From: Deltaproteobacteria bacterium
GTDB taxonomy: Bacteria > Desulfobacterota > Desulfobaccia > Desulfobaccales > 0-14-0-80-60-11
Length of the DNA stretch: 41,617 nucleotides
Assembly: GCA_030018495.1 (NCBI GenBank)
Contig: JASEFS010000031.1
Span: forward strand, 1-41,617
Reading direction: 5' to 3'
The notes beneath the pieces were generated by a model. It was given only the letters and a program-made list of their open reading frames with translations, was not told the DNA's origin and ran no database searches. The stretch's first letter is position 1; each line of letters begins with the position of its first letter. This document shows positions 1 through 7,413 of the stretch, piece after piece. The translations under genes were made by a program, and so were the position numbers.

Positions 1-745
1 CCTCCCGCATCTCAGGAGAGCCTTGGGCCGGCGTTCGGGTTTGCTTGACGTAGGCTTCGAAGCTGTCAAAAATACCCAGTTTCCGCCAATGTTCATCATC
101 TGCTTGCAAGAAATCCCGGTGTTCTTTGATAAGGTGCCCCATAAAGTGCCAGAAATGGAGATCCTGGTCCGTGGCAGGATAGCGCCGGCCCTCTTTAACG
201 GCCCTGGCTAGACCCCGGGCCAGATCCTGGGCCCGGGACTCAACCGCGGGCAGGCCCAAAAACTCGCCAGGTCCCACGGCTATGGCGGTGAACAGGCCTA
301 CCGGAAAGGCTCCGAAAATTCTCAGCACCCGGCCCAAATATTCAACCACCGCGGTTTCGCCATAACCTGCGGAAACGCTCAGGGCCAGACCGGGCTTCCA
401 GCCTTCCCGGGGCCGGTGCCCGTAGCCCACCGAGCGGTCCAGGAAGGCCTTCATCTGGGCCGTGACGTTAAAAATATATACCGGCGAAGCCAAAATTACC
501 GCGTCCGCGGCAAAGACCTTTCTGGCCAAGTCCTTGTAGTCGTCCCTCACCCAGCAGACGCCCTTCTCCAGGCACAGGGCGCAGCCGGTGCAGGGTTCGA
601 TATGGTGCTGGCTCAGAAAAATTTCTTCCACCGCGAAGCCCTCTGCGGCCAGGTTTTCCCTGAGCATGCCGATCATGCGGCCGGTATTGCCCATCCCCAC
701 GTGGGGGGAGCCGTTTACTGCCGCGACTTTATACTCGGGCGACAT
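1..745 (-). CDS. Iron-sulfur flavoprotein / NADPH-dependent FMN reductase family (partial, runs off left edge)
   Basis: The reading frame is open on the minus strand from an ATG at 745 to the window edge (about 248 codons), so the C-terminus is missing. The N-terminus reads KVAAVNGSPHVGMGNTGRM, the flavodoxin-like phosphate-binding loop of the WrbA/Isf family. A compact cysteine cluster follows at residues 52, 55, 58 and 64 (C-x2-C-x2-C-x5-C), as in archaeal and clostridial iron-sulfur flavoproteins that bind one 4Fe-4S cluster next to FMN. The motif ILASPVYIFNVTAQMKAFLD is also typical. An AAGGA sequence lies 7 bases before the ATG. By family it is a cytosolic electron-transfer or reductase protein; the substrate cannot be told. 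Family is confident, role is not. Confidence 0.85.
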   Translation of the reverse strand, partial: MSPEYKVAAVNGSPHVGMGNTGRMIGMLRENLAAEGFAVEEIFLSQHHIEPCTGCALCLEKGVCWVRDDYKDLARKVFAADAVILASPVYIFNVTAQMKAFLDRSVGYGHRPREGWKPGLALSVSAGYGETAVVEYLGRVLRIFGAFPVGLFTAIAVGPGEFLGLPAVESRAQDLARGLARAVKEGRRYPATDQDLHFWHFMGHLIKEHRDFLQADDEHWRKLGIFDSFEAYVKQTRTPAQGSPEMRE

Positions 746-799
746 GGTCTTTTCCTTAAGGCATGTTTGCCGGGACTGCCGGTTTAAGGGGAAGAGCCC

Positions 800-940
800 T
801 CAAAAGCATAAAAAAGCCTCAAACGGATACAACTTGCTGGCTTCAACCGGGATAAACCCGGCTTGGCTGAGGTGCGCCCTCATTTCCTCTGGTTCCGGCA
901 AGGGGCCGCGGCCTGGACCGGGTGATTCCGAAGATGCGGT
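800..940 (-). pseudogene. Remnant of a class I SAM-dependent methyltransferase (C-terminal end only)
   Basis: On the minus strand an open stretch of 46 codons between two stops (941-943 and 800-802) contains PLPEPEEMRAHLSQAGF followed by IPVEASKLYPFEAFLCF. This has the shape of the last about 35 residues of small class I methyltransferases: a Pro-Glu helix start, an AGF turn, then a final beta hairpin ending in FxxF. No upstream SAM-binding motif is present; the frame is closed by a stop at 941-943. The only ATG (883) would give 27 residues. I infer a decayed 3' end of a lost gene, lying 55 bases upstream of the flavoprotein start. Recognition is by eye on a short segment. Confidence 0.4.
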
Positions 941-1069
941 TCACTAAAGTAACTCATATCATGTCAGGCTTATTTCTGCTATCATCCTGCAGATGGCGGC
1001 AGCGGTCTTTGGAGAAGAGGTGTCAGCCCACATCCGGAGGCGGCAGCCAGGGAAAATAAAAGTGCGTCC

Positions 1070-1098
1070 TTGACAAAATGCCGTTGAAATGGTTTATA
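1070..1098 (+). promoter_or_regulatory. Sigma-70-type promoter for the rpmH operon
   Basis: A perfect -35 box TTGACA (1070-1075) is separated by 17 bases from TTTATA (1093-1098). Expected transcription start is near 1105, giving a leader of about 34 bases before rpmH at 1139. Confidence 0.55.
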
Positions 1099-1138
1099 AA
1101 AAGTTTGTGATCGATTATGGCTCTAAGGATGATTCTAT

Positions 1139-1273
1139 ATGAAACGCACTTTTCAGCCCAGTAAATTGAAGCGCGCCAGGACGCACGGCTTTTTGAGCCG
1201 CATGAGCACCCGGGCCGGCCGCCAGGTCTTAAAGCGCCGCCGGGCCAAAGGCCGCAAACGGTTAACGGCATAA
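1139..1273 (+). CDS. rpmH: 50S ribosomal protein L34
   Basis: This 44-residue, highly basic protein begins [20 protein letters not shown] and ends [12 protein letters not shown], the universal L34 pattern (KRT-QPS, R-x-HGF, MxTxxGRxVL). It is a structural component of the large ribosomal subunit. It is too short for most ORF callers but unmistakable. It starts the conserved rpmH-rnpA-yidD-yidC-jag-mnmE block, 32 bases upstream of rnpA, and is preceded by a good promoter at 1070-1098. Confidence 0.97.
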   Translation: MKRTFQPSKLKRARTHGFLSRMSTRAGRQVLKRRRAKGRKRLTA

Positions 1274-1305
1274 AGACCGAGGGATTCCTCTGAGCCACGC
1301 CTTTT

Positions 1306-1707
1306 GTGAGTCAAGCCAAAACCAATATCTCCGGCGACGCCTCTTCCGGAAAAGGGAACGCCCGTTTCACCAAAAAAGATCGTATCCGCCGGCGGCGCGA
1401 CTTTCTTGCGGCCCAGGCTCGGGGCAGGCGAATGCATACCGCTCATTTCGGCGTTTGTGTGGCTCCTACCGAGGGTTCATCTCCTCGCCTGGGCCTGGCG
1501 GTCACCAGGCGCCTGGGCAAAGCCGTCCGGCGCAACCGGGTGAAGCGCCTGCTGCGGGAATTTTTCCGCCGTCACAAAGATCTTTTGCCGGTGGCGGATA
1601 TTGTTATTATGGCCAAAAAGGGAGCCGCAGAATTATCCTTTGCTGAGGTCCACGCGGAATTGGCCCGCGTGCTGCTCCCCAAATCTCAAGTTGAGCATCA
1701 TGACTAA
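1306..1707 (+). CDS. rnpA: Ribonuclease P protein component
   Basis: The protein (133 aa from a GTG start) is the basic protein partner of the RNase P RNA, which matures the 5' ends of tRNAs. The family signature RNRVKRLLREFFRR is present in the middle, and LGLAVTRRLGKAV supplies the preceding strand. F-T-K-K-D-R-I-R-R-R-R-D-F near residues 21-33 is the usual start of the fold, so the first 20 residues are a variable extension; the GTG at 1306 is the best start seen in frame. The 3' end overlaps yidD by 8 bases, indicating translational coupling. The location after rpmH is the standard one. Confidence 0.95.
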   Translation: MSQAKTNISGDASSGKGNARFTKKDRIRRRRDFLAAQARGRRMHTAHFGVCVAPTEGSSPRLGLAVTRRLGKAVRRNRVKRLLREFFRRHKDLLPVADIVIMAKKGAAELSFAEVHAELARVLLPKSQVEHHD

Positions 1708-1909
1708 ACTGGCGCTCTGGTCCATCAGGGTCTATCAATTGATATTCTCCCCCTTAATTCCGAATTGCTGCCGGTTTGTCCCTTCCTGTTCCCATTACGC
1801 CACCGAAGCTTTCCGACGCCACGGATTTCGGCGAGGGCTGGCTTTAAGTCTGGGACGCCTGGTGCGCTGCCATCCATTCAGTCATGGGGGATATGACCCG
1901 GTTCCCTGA
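1700..1909 (+). CDS. yidD: Membrane protein insertion efficiency factor YidD
   Basis: The product is 69 aa from the ATG at 1700, which overlaps the rnpA stop. It starts MTKLALWSIRVYQLIFSPLI and has the conserved cysteines and motif CRFVPSCSHYATEAFRRHG, followed by RCHPFSHGGYDPVP. All of these are diagnostic of the YidD/DUF37 family, a small membrane-associated protein with an N-terminal amphipathic helix that assists YidC-dependent membrane insertion. It sits between rnpA and yidC, 10 bases before yidC. A longer in-frame reading from 1601 exists but lies over rnpA and lacks family support. Confidence 0.95.
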   Translation: MTKLALWSIRVYQLIFSPLIPNCCRFVPSCSHYATEAFRRHGFRRGLALSLGRLVRCHPFSHGGYDPVP

Positions 1910-1919
1910 GGAGTAAGCT

Positions 1920-3599
1920 ATGGAAAAACGGGCGATAATTGCCCTGGCATTAAGCTTTCTGGTATTTTTGGTTTTTATGTATATCGGCGGGAAAACCCGA
2001 CAGGTCCCGCCTCCGGAGCCTCCGGCCGAACAGGCCGCGGCGCCGGAACCCGCAAAACCCCAGCCCGAGGCGGCCAAGCCTGTGGCGCCGCTCCCGGCAG
2101 CCCCGGCCCAGCCGGCGCGGCCGGCCCGGGAGGTGGTGGTGGACACTCCTCTCTATAAAGCGGTATTCACTGAATCGGGGGCGAGCCTAAAAAGCTTCAA
2201 GTTGAAAAAATATCGGGAAAGCATGCCCTTCCCCACCTTGTTCAGCTTCTCGTTGGGGCCGGTGAGTTTCGAAGTGGAACGCTATCAGACCGTCAATGAC
2301 GGTGACGGTCCCTATAAAGAGCTGGTCAGGACCGACCCGCTCCAGGCTTTGCCTTTGAGCCTGAGCTGGGACGGAAAGGAAGTGAACCTGCCCCCTACCC
2401 TGTTTTATGAAGCGGACCGGACAGAACTCTCCTTGAAGGACAACGAAAGCGGCGTCCTGCGCTTTAAGGCAGTGAGTCCCGATGGCGTCACCATCACCAA
2501 AACATACAAATTCAATGCCGCAACCTACGCCTTTGATCTGGAGGCCGGCCTGGCCAACCGCAGCGGCCGGCCCCTGGACGGCCATCTGGACCTCTACCTG
2601 ACCGGCGGAGAAGACCCTTCCCGTAAAGGCTATCTTGCTTTTGCGGGTTCGGTGGACAAACGCTATGAGAGGGTGGCCCAGGGCAAATTCAAGGAGGGTA
2701 AGAGTTTCGCCGGCGATGTCCATTGGGCCGGTTTGGACGAAGGCTACTTTTTCCTGGCCATGGCTCCCACCGGCAAAGAGCAGAATACGGTTACCGTCAC
2801 CGAGCCGGCAGGGGGCTTTCTGACCGCCAATCTCAAGACGCCGCAGGTACTGCCTCCAGGGCAGCAGCTCACCACTGCCTACACTCTCTTTTTCGGCCCC
2901 AAGAAGTTGGAGGTCCTGAAACAAGTGGGCCTGGGTCTGGAGCAGGTGGTGGACTTCGGCTGGTTCCACATCCTGGCCATGCCCCTGCTTTACCTGTTGA
3001 AATTCCTCGACCGCATTTTCCAAAACTACGGCTGGTCCCTGGTTGTCCTGACGATTATCACCCGGCTCATCTTTTGGTGGCCCAACCACAAAAGCTACAA
3101 GTCCATGAAGGAGATGCAGAAACTCCAGCCCAAGGTGGCCAAAATCCGGGAAAAGTATAAAGACGACAAGGAGGCCATGAACCGCGAACTGATGGCGCTG
3201 TACCGGACTTTCAAGGTGAACCCGATGGGCAGTTGCCTTCCCATGTTCCTGCAATTGCCGGTCTTTATCGCCCTTTACAATATTCTCGGCAATGCCATCG
3301 AGCTGCGTCACGCGTCCTTCATTCCCACCCTGCCCTTCACCGATATAGTCTGGCTGGCCGACCTCTCCGCCAAGGACCCCTTGTTGATTACTCCCATTGT
3401 CATGGGCGCCACCATGGTGATTCAGCAGAAAATGACCCCCTCGCCCGGTGACCCGGCTCAGGCCAAGATGATGATGTTTTTGCCCATTATCTTCACCTTC
3501 CTGTTTTTAAACTTTGCGTCAGGCCTGGTGATATACTGGCTGGTAAATAATGTCCTGGCCATCGTGCAGCAGTACTTCACCAACAAGTACATCACTTAG
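1920..3599 (+). CDS. yidC: Membrane protein insertase YidC (Oxa1 family)
   Basis: The protein is 559 aa, the usual length of Gram-negative YidC. An N-terminal transmembrane segment (about residues 4-23) is followed by a Pro/Ala-rich linker and a large periplasmic beta domain (about 60-340). The conserved Oxa1 core begins near 350: a hydrophobic helix around FHILAMPLLYLLKFLDRI, the loop KSYKSMKEMQKLQPKVAKIR with the cytoplasmic helical hairpin, the NPMGSCLPMFLQLPVFIALY segment, and the terminal membrane helices. It inserts and folds inner-membrane proteins, with or without SecYEG. It follows yidD by 10 bases, with GAGGAG just before the start. The Pro/Ala linker is low complexity but ordinary for the family. 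Confidence 0.97.
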   Translation: MEKRAIIALALSFLVFLVFMYIGGKTRQVPPPEPPAEQAAAPEPAKPQPEAAKPVAPLPAAPAQPARPAREVVVDTPLYKAVFTESGASLKSFKLKKYRESMPFPTLFSFSLGPVSFEVERYQTVNDGDGPYKELVRTDPLQALPLSLSWDGKEVNLPPTLFYEADRTELSLKDNESGVLRFKAVSPDGVTITKTYKFNAATYAFDLEAGLANRSGRPLDGHLDLYLTGGEDPSRKGYLAFAGSVDKRYERVAQGKFKEGKSFAGDVHWAGLDEGYFFLAMAPTGKEQNTVTVTEPAGGFLTANLKTPQVLPPGQQLTTAYTLFFGPKKLEVLKQVGLGLEQVVDFGWFHILAMPLLYLLKFLDRIFQNYGWSLVVLTIITRLIFWWPNHKSYKSMKEMQKLQPKVAKIREKYKDDKEAMNRELMALYRTFKVNPMGSCLPMFLQLPVFIALYNILGNAIELRHASFIPTLPFTDIVWLADLSAKDPLLITPIVMGATMVIQQKMTPSPGDPAQAKMMMFLPIIFTFLFLNFASGLVIYWLVNNVLAIVQQYFTNKYIT

Positions 3600-3617
3600 G
3601 CTCCGGGGGAACAATTG

Positions 3618-4280
3618 ATGGAGTTTTTGGAATTTGAAGGCAAAACCACGGAGGAGGCCATTGAGAATGCCTGCGATCATTTTCATCTTCCGGCGGAAAG
3701 CCTGGAGATCGAAATCGTCTCGGTAGGCTCTCCCGGGCTGTTTGGCCTGGGAAGCAAGCCGGCCAAGGTGCGCGCCGCTCTTAGGGAGGCTCCCGAAACC
3801 GATCTCCTGGCAGAGGCCCGGGAGACTCTGGAAAATATCCTGGCAAAAATGGGTGAGACCGCCAGGGTGGAAGCGCGCCACGAGGATGACCGCATCACCC
3901 TCAGCATCGAATCCGCGGACGCCGGCCTGCTTATCGGCAAACAGGGCCAGACGCTGGAGGCCCTGCAATACCTGGTCAGCAAAATCATCTCCAAAAAGAG
4001 CCGGAGAAAGGTCCGGCTCGTCATTGATATTGAGTCCTATCGGGCCCGGCACAGCGAGGCCCTCACCCAAATGGCGCTCAAATACGGCGAGAAAGTCAAA
4101 AAAACCGGGAAACCGGTAACCCTGAATCCTATGAACCCCCATGACCGCCGCATCGTGCACCTGGCCCTGCAAGGGGACAGCGAGCTCAAGACCCTGAGCC
4201 GGGGGGAAGGCCTTTACAAAAAGGTGGTCGTGTATCCCGTCAAAAAAAAGGAAGAACCGGAGGACGCCGGTCTTACCTGA
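3618..4280 (+). CDS. jag: Jag/KhpB RNA-binding protein (Jag-N, KH and R3H domains)
   Basis: The product is 220 aa from the ATG at 3618; a TTG three bases upstream would add one residue. The Jag-N domain is MEFLEFEGKTTEEAIENA. A KH domain follows, with the GxxG-like loop LLIGKQGQTLEALQYLV near residues 105-121. The R3H domain at the end carries R-x3-H in NPHDRRIVHLAL. It is an RNA-binding partner (KhpB) linked to cell-envelope synthesis and membrane-protein biogenesis in bacteria where it has been studied. The gene follows yidC by 18 bases and precedes mnmE by 10, as in most bacteria. The C-terminus is short and Lys/Glu rich. Confidence 0.93.
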   Translation: MEFLEFEGKTTEEAIENACDHFHLPAESLEIEIVSVGSPGLFGLGSKPAKVRAALREAPETDLLAEARETLENILAKMGETARVEARHEDDRITLSIESADAGLLIGKQGQTLEALQYLVSKIISKKSRRKVRLVIDIESYRARHSEALTQMALKYGEKVKKTGKPVTLNPMNPHDRRIVHLALQGDSELKTLSRGEGLYKKVVVYPVKKKEEPEDAGLT

Positions 4281-4290
4281 AACGGTCTGG

Positions 4291-5655
4291 TTGAACGACA
4301 CCATTGCCGCCATTTCCACTCCCTTGGGAGAGGCTGGCATCGGTATTGTGCGTTTGAGCGGACCTCAAGCCGAAGCCATCGCCCGCGGGTTGTTCCGCCC
4401 GCGCCGGCCGGTGAAAGTTTGGCGCTCCCAACGCCTCTATCTCGGCCACATTTTCGATTCCCAGGGCTCCGTCATTGATGAAGTGCTCCTGAGCATCATG
4501 CGCGCCCCCCACTCCTACACCCGCGAGGACGTGGTGGAGATCAACTGCCATTCAGGCTATCTGATCTTGAAGCGCATCCTGGCCGAGGCCCTGGCCCGGG
4601 GGGCGCGCCTGGCGAAGCCGGGGGAATTCACCCTGCGCGCCTTTCTTTCGGGCCGGCTGGACCTTACCCAGGCCGAGGCGGTGCTGGAGGTCATTAGGGC
4701 CAGAACCGAGGCCGGCCTGCGGGTGGCCGCCGGGCACTTGCAGGGCGGGCTGGGCCGGCGGCTGCGGGAGGTGCGGCAGGGTCTTCTCGACCTGCTGGCC
4801 CGGGTGGAGGCGGCCCTGGATTTCCCGGAAGAGGCCCAGGAACTGGAGCCCGTCCAGATAAGTAAAGCCTTCGTCCAGCCGGTCCACTTTCTCACCCAGC
4901 TTTGTGACACCTACCGGGAGGGGCGCCTCCTCCAGGAGGGCCTGCGTGTGGTCATCGCCGGGCGCCCCAATGTGGGCAAATCCAGCCTGCTTAACCGGCT
5001 TCTCGCCACTGAGCGGGCCATCGTCACGGAAATCCCCGGCACTACTCGGGATGTCATTGAAGAAGGCCTTGCCATCCAGGGCATTCCGGTGCTTCTGACC
5101 GACACCGCGGGATTGCGCCGGCGGGCGGGCGACCGGGTGGAGGAGCTGGGCATGGCCAAAACCCGGGAGCGCCTGGAAGCCGCGGATATCGTGCTCTACC
5201 TGGTGGAAGGCAGCCGCCCCCTGGACGAAGAGGACCGGCGCACTTTGGCCGAGCTGGCCGGCCGCGCCGGACTTGCGGTCATCAACAAGATCGACCTGCC
5301 TCAGGTGCTGGCGGAACAGGAACTCCAACCGTACACAACTTTCCCGATTGTCCGTATATGCGCCCTCACCGGCCAGGGTCTGGAGGACTTGCAGCAGGCC
5401 GTGGTGGACCTGGCTCTGGCCGGGGGCGTGTGCCATGAAGGCGAGGTCATCACCCAGGCGCGCCACCATCAGCACCTGGCGGCCGGCCTGAATTATCTTC
5501 TCAAGGCCCAGGAACTGCTCAGTCCTGCGCCCCCCTGGGAAATTGTGGCCGAAGAACTCCGGGCCGCCATCCGGGAACTGGGGGAAATCACCGGCGAAGA
5601 GGTGGGGGACGATATCCTGGAGCGCATTTTTGCCCAATTCTGCATCGGCAAGTAG
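4291..5655 (+). CDS. mnmE: tRNA uridine-5-carboxymethylaminomethyl modification GTPase MnmE
   Basis: The protein (454 aa, from a TTG start) begins NDTIAAISTPLGEAGIGIVR, the standard MnmE N-terminus that binds the formyl-folate. The helical domain holds an inserted GTPase: G1 GRPNVGKSS (residues 224-232), G2 PGTTRD (249-254), G3 DTAGLR (271-276) and G4 NKID. The C-terminal CIGK supplies the catalytic cysteine. With MnmG it modifies the wobble uridine of certain tRNAs. It ends the rpmH operon. The TTG is inferred because no ATG or GTG fits before the conserved N-terminus. Confidence 0.97.
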   Translation: MNDTIAAISTPLGEAGIGIVRLSGPQAEAIARGLFRPRRPVKVWRSQRLYLGHIFDSQGSVIDEVLLSIMRAPHSYTREDVVEINCHSGYLILKRILAEALARGARLAKPGEFTLRAFLSGRLDLTQAEAVLEVIRARTEAGLRVAAGHLQGGLGRRLREVRQGLLDLLARVEAALDFPEEAQELEPVQISKAFVQPVHFLTQLCDTYREGRLLQEGLRVVIAGRPNVGKSSLLNRLLATERAIVTEIPGTTRDVIEEGLAIQGIPVLLTDTAGLRRRAGDRVEELGMAKTRERLEAADIVLYLVEGSRPLDEEDRRTLAELAGRAGLAVINKIDLPQVLAEQELQPYTTFPIVRICALTGQGLEDLQQAVVDLALAGGVCHEGEVITQARHHQHLAAGLNYLLKAQELLSPAPPWEIVAEELRAAIRELGEITGEEVGDDILERIFAQFCIGK

Positions 5656-5660
5656 AAGGC

Positions 5661-5724
5661 GGTGCCAGGGGTCAGGTGCCAGGTGCCAGGGGCCAGGGAT
5701 CAGTGATCAGTGGTCAGTGGTCAG
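5661..5724 (+). repeat. Short degenerate tandem repeat array (GGTGCCAGG to TGGTCAG units)
   Basis: Six bases after the mnmE stop, units of GGTGCCAGG occur at 5661-5669, 5675-5683 and 5682-5690. They pass through GGCCAGGG into ATCAGTGATCAG and two TGGTCAG units (5711-5724). The unit drifts from TGCCAGG to GGTCAG along the array. It is non-coding and lies in the 207-base gap before rsmG. A TTGACA at 5736-5741 follows directly and may be a -35 box, but its -10 partner (AAATAA, 5759-5764) is weak. Confidence 0.7.
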
Positions 5725-5862
5725 ATATTAGATATTTGACAATAGAAAAATCCTCGAAAAATAAGAGACTTTTGCAATTCCTATCGTTAGGTCAGGTGGC
5801 ACCGGCGTCCCGCTTGTGCTCCTTAAAGAAGGCTGAAATCAGCGGCTGAATCTGGGAGTTCC

Positions 5863-6537
5863 ATGAAGCCTCCCCGCGCCAATATCCAAAATCTTATCAT
5901 TCAGGGTATAAAAGCCTTGGGGCTCAGCCTGACCGAGACCCAGCTTGGGCAATTATACCAGTATCTGGCCGAACTCAAGCGTTGGAACGCCCGCATCAAT
6001 CTCACCGCGCTCAAAAGCGACCGGGATATAATAATTAAATTGTTTCTGGATTCTCTGGCCCTGCTCCCCTTTCTGGGCGGCCCATCTGTGGCGGATTTGG
6101 GGAGCGGCGCGGGCTTCCCGGGCCTGGTGGTGAAGATAGCCCGGCCCGAAATCGCTCTCACTCTGGTGGAATCCCGCGGCAAGAAGGCGGCCTTTCTGGA
6201 CTATCTGGCGTCGCTCCTGAAATTGGATAAGGTGGAGGTGGCCACGGTGCACCTGACCCCCGGCTTGGCGCGACAGTGGGGCCCTCGCTTCGATGCGGTG
6301 GCCTCCAGGGCGGCTTTTTCCCTGACGCAGCTTGCGGAATTGGCTGGGCCGATTTTGCAGCCCGGCGGCGTCCTCCTGGCCCCCAAAGGCCCGGCCCTGG
6401 CGCGGCAGGAAGCGGACGCGGCCCAAAAAACCGCCCAAGCCCAAGGACTGAGGCCTTGGGAAATTCATACCTATAGAGTTCCATTCTGGCAGGAGCCACG
6501 GGTTCTGGCCGTGGCCTACAAACTGCAGTCAGAGTGA
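5863..6537 (+). CDS. rsmG: 16S rRNA (guanine-527-N7)-methyltransferase RsmG
   Basis: The protein is 224 aa. RsmG hallmarks are the N-terminal helix with LKRWNARINLTALKSDRDII, the SAM-binding loop VADLGSGAGFPGLVVKIA near residues 75-92, LVESRGKKAAFL for the acidic ribose contact, and the VASRAAFSL strand. It methylates G527 of 16S rRNA; loss gives low-level streptomycin resistance in known bacteria. It follows mnmE after 207 bases that hold a repeat array, so it may have its own promoter. RsmG next to mnmE matches the usual gidB neighbourhood, although mnmG and the parAB genes that often follow are absent here. Confidence 0.94.
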   Translation: MKPPRANIQNLIIQGIKALGLSLTETQLGQLYQYLAELKRWNARINLTALKSDRDIIIKLFLDSLALLPFLGGPSVADLGSGAGFPGLVVKIARPEIALTLVESRGKKAAFLDYLASLLKLDKVEVATVHLTPGLARQWGPRFDAVASRAAFSLTQLAELAGPILQPGGVLLAPKGPALARQEADAAQKTAQAQGLRPWEIHTYRVPFWQEPRVLAVAYKLQSE

Positions 6538-6643
6538 CTGTTCGAGGAACTTTGCTCAGCTTGGCCGGTTTGGCCAAAAAGAATCGCATCGAAAACAATA
6601 TTTATATAAATTACTAAACAATGTGACAAAAATTTTGACACCC

Positions 6644-7363
6644 ATGAAAATCAAGGTTCTGATTTTCCTCTTAGCTGCCTTTCTCTTGGCCCCGCTGATC
6701 TTGTGGAAGCTCAAGGCCCAGTCGCCCGACTCCTTTGAGGCCAGCCGCCGGCGCATGGTGGAAAATCAGCTCAAGGGCCGGGACATCACCGACCCTCGGG
6801 TGCTCGCCGCCATGGGCCGGGTGCCCCGGCACCGCTTTGTCCCCCCTTATCTGGCCGCCATGGCCTATTTCGACCACCCTCTGCCCATCGGCCAGGGCCA
6901 GACCATTTCCCAGCCTTACATTGTCGCCCTGATGACCCAGTGGGCCGAAATCAAGCCCGGCCACAAAGTGCTGGAAGTGGGCACCGGTTCGGGCTATCAG
7001 GCCGCGGTTCTGGCGGAAATCACCGATCGCGTGTTCACCATCGAACTTTTGCCCGACCTGGCCCGCACCGCCCAAGAGCGCCTCAAGGAGTTGGGTTACC
7101 GGCAGGTGCAGGTGAAAATCGGCGACGGCTATCAGGGCTGGCCGGAAGAAGCCCCCTTTGACGCCGTACTGGTGACCGCCACCGCGCCCTCAGCCCCGCC
7201 GGCGCTGGCTGCCCAGCTCAAGGAGGGCGGCCGCCTGGTCGTCCCCATCGGGCAGCCGCAAACCGTGCAGCAGCTTGTCAAATATCGCAAAACTTCCGGG
7301 CACCTCAAGGAAGAGGCCCGCGTGCCCGTCATGTTTGTCCCCCTGGTCAAGCCGAAAGAATAA
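6644..7363 (+). CDS. pcm: Protein-L-isoaspartate O-methyltransferase, exported or membrane-anchored form
   Basis: The protein is 239 aa from the ATG at 6644 (a GTG at 6623 in frame would add seven residues). Residues 1-25 form a signal-anchor: two lysines then a long hydrophobic run ending LILWKLKAQS. The catalytic domain is classical PCMT: RRRMVENQLKGRDITDPRVL, VPRHRFVPP, the substrate segment IGQGQTISQPYIVALM, SAM motif VLEVGTGSGYQAAVLAEI, and GGRLVVPIGQ. It repairs isoaspartyl residues in damaged proteins using SAM. The leader peptide is unlike the cytosolic enzyme; because SAM is cytosolic, a membrane-anchored inward-facing enzyme is as likely as a periplasmic one. It is convergent with panE. 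Confidence 0.92.
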   Translation: MKIKVLIFLLAAFLLAPLILWKLKAQSPDSFEASRRRMVENQLKGRDITDPRVLAAMGRVPRHRFVPPYLAAMAYFDHPLPIGQGQTISQPYIVALMTQWAEIKPGHKVLEVGTGSGYQAAVLAEITDRVFTIELLPDLARTAQERLKELGYRQVQVKIGDGYQGWPEEAPFDAVLVTATAPSAPPALAAQLKEGGRLVVPIGQPQTVQQLVKYRKTSGHLKEEARVPVMFVPLVKPKE

Positions 7364-7413
7364 TCAGAAGCCTTTACAGACTGACGTGAATGTAAGGTAT
7401 TCAGGAAGGTGGT

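Noticed and set aside
2187-3311. Long antisense open frame opposite yidC (374 codons)
   Set aside because: It mirrors a conserved gene with GC-rich codons; the translation has no family character, no ribosome-binding site and is explained by codon bias.
5661-5724. CRISPR-like repeats
   Set aside because: Units are 7-9 bases without spacers of constant length and no cas genes are present.
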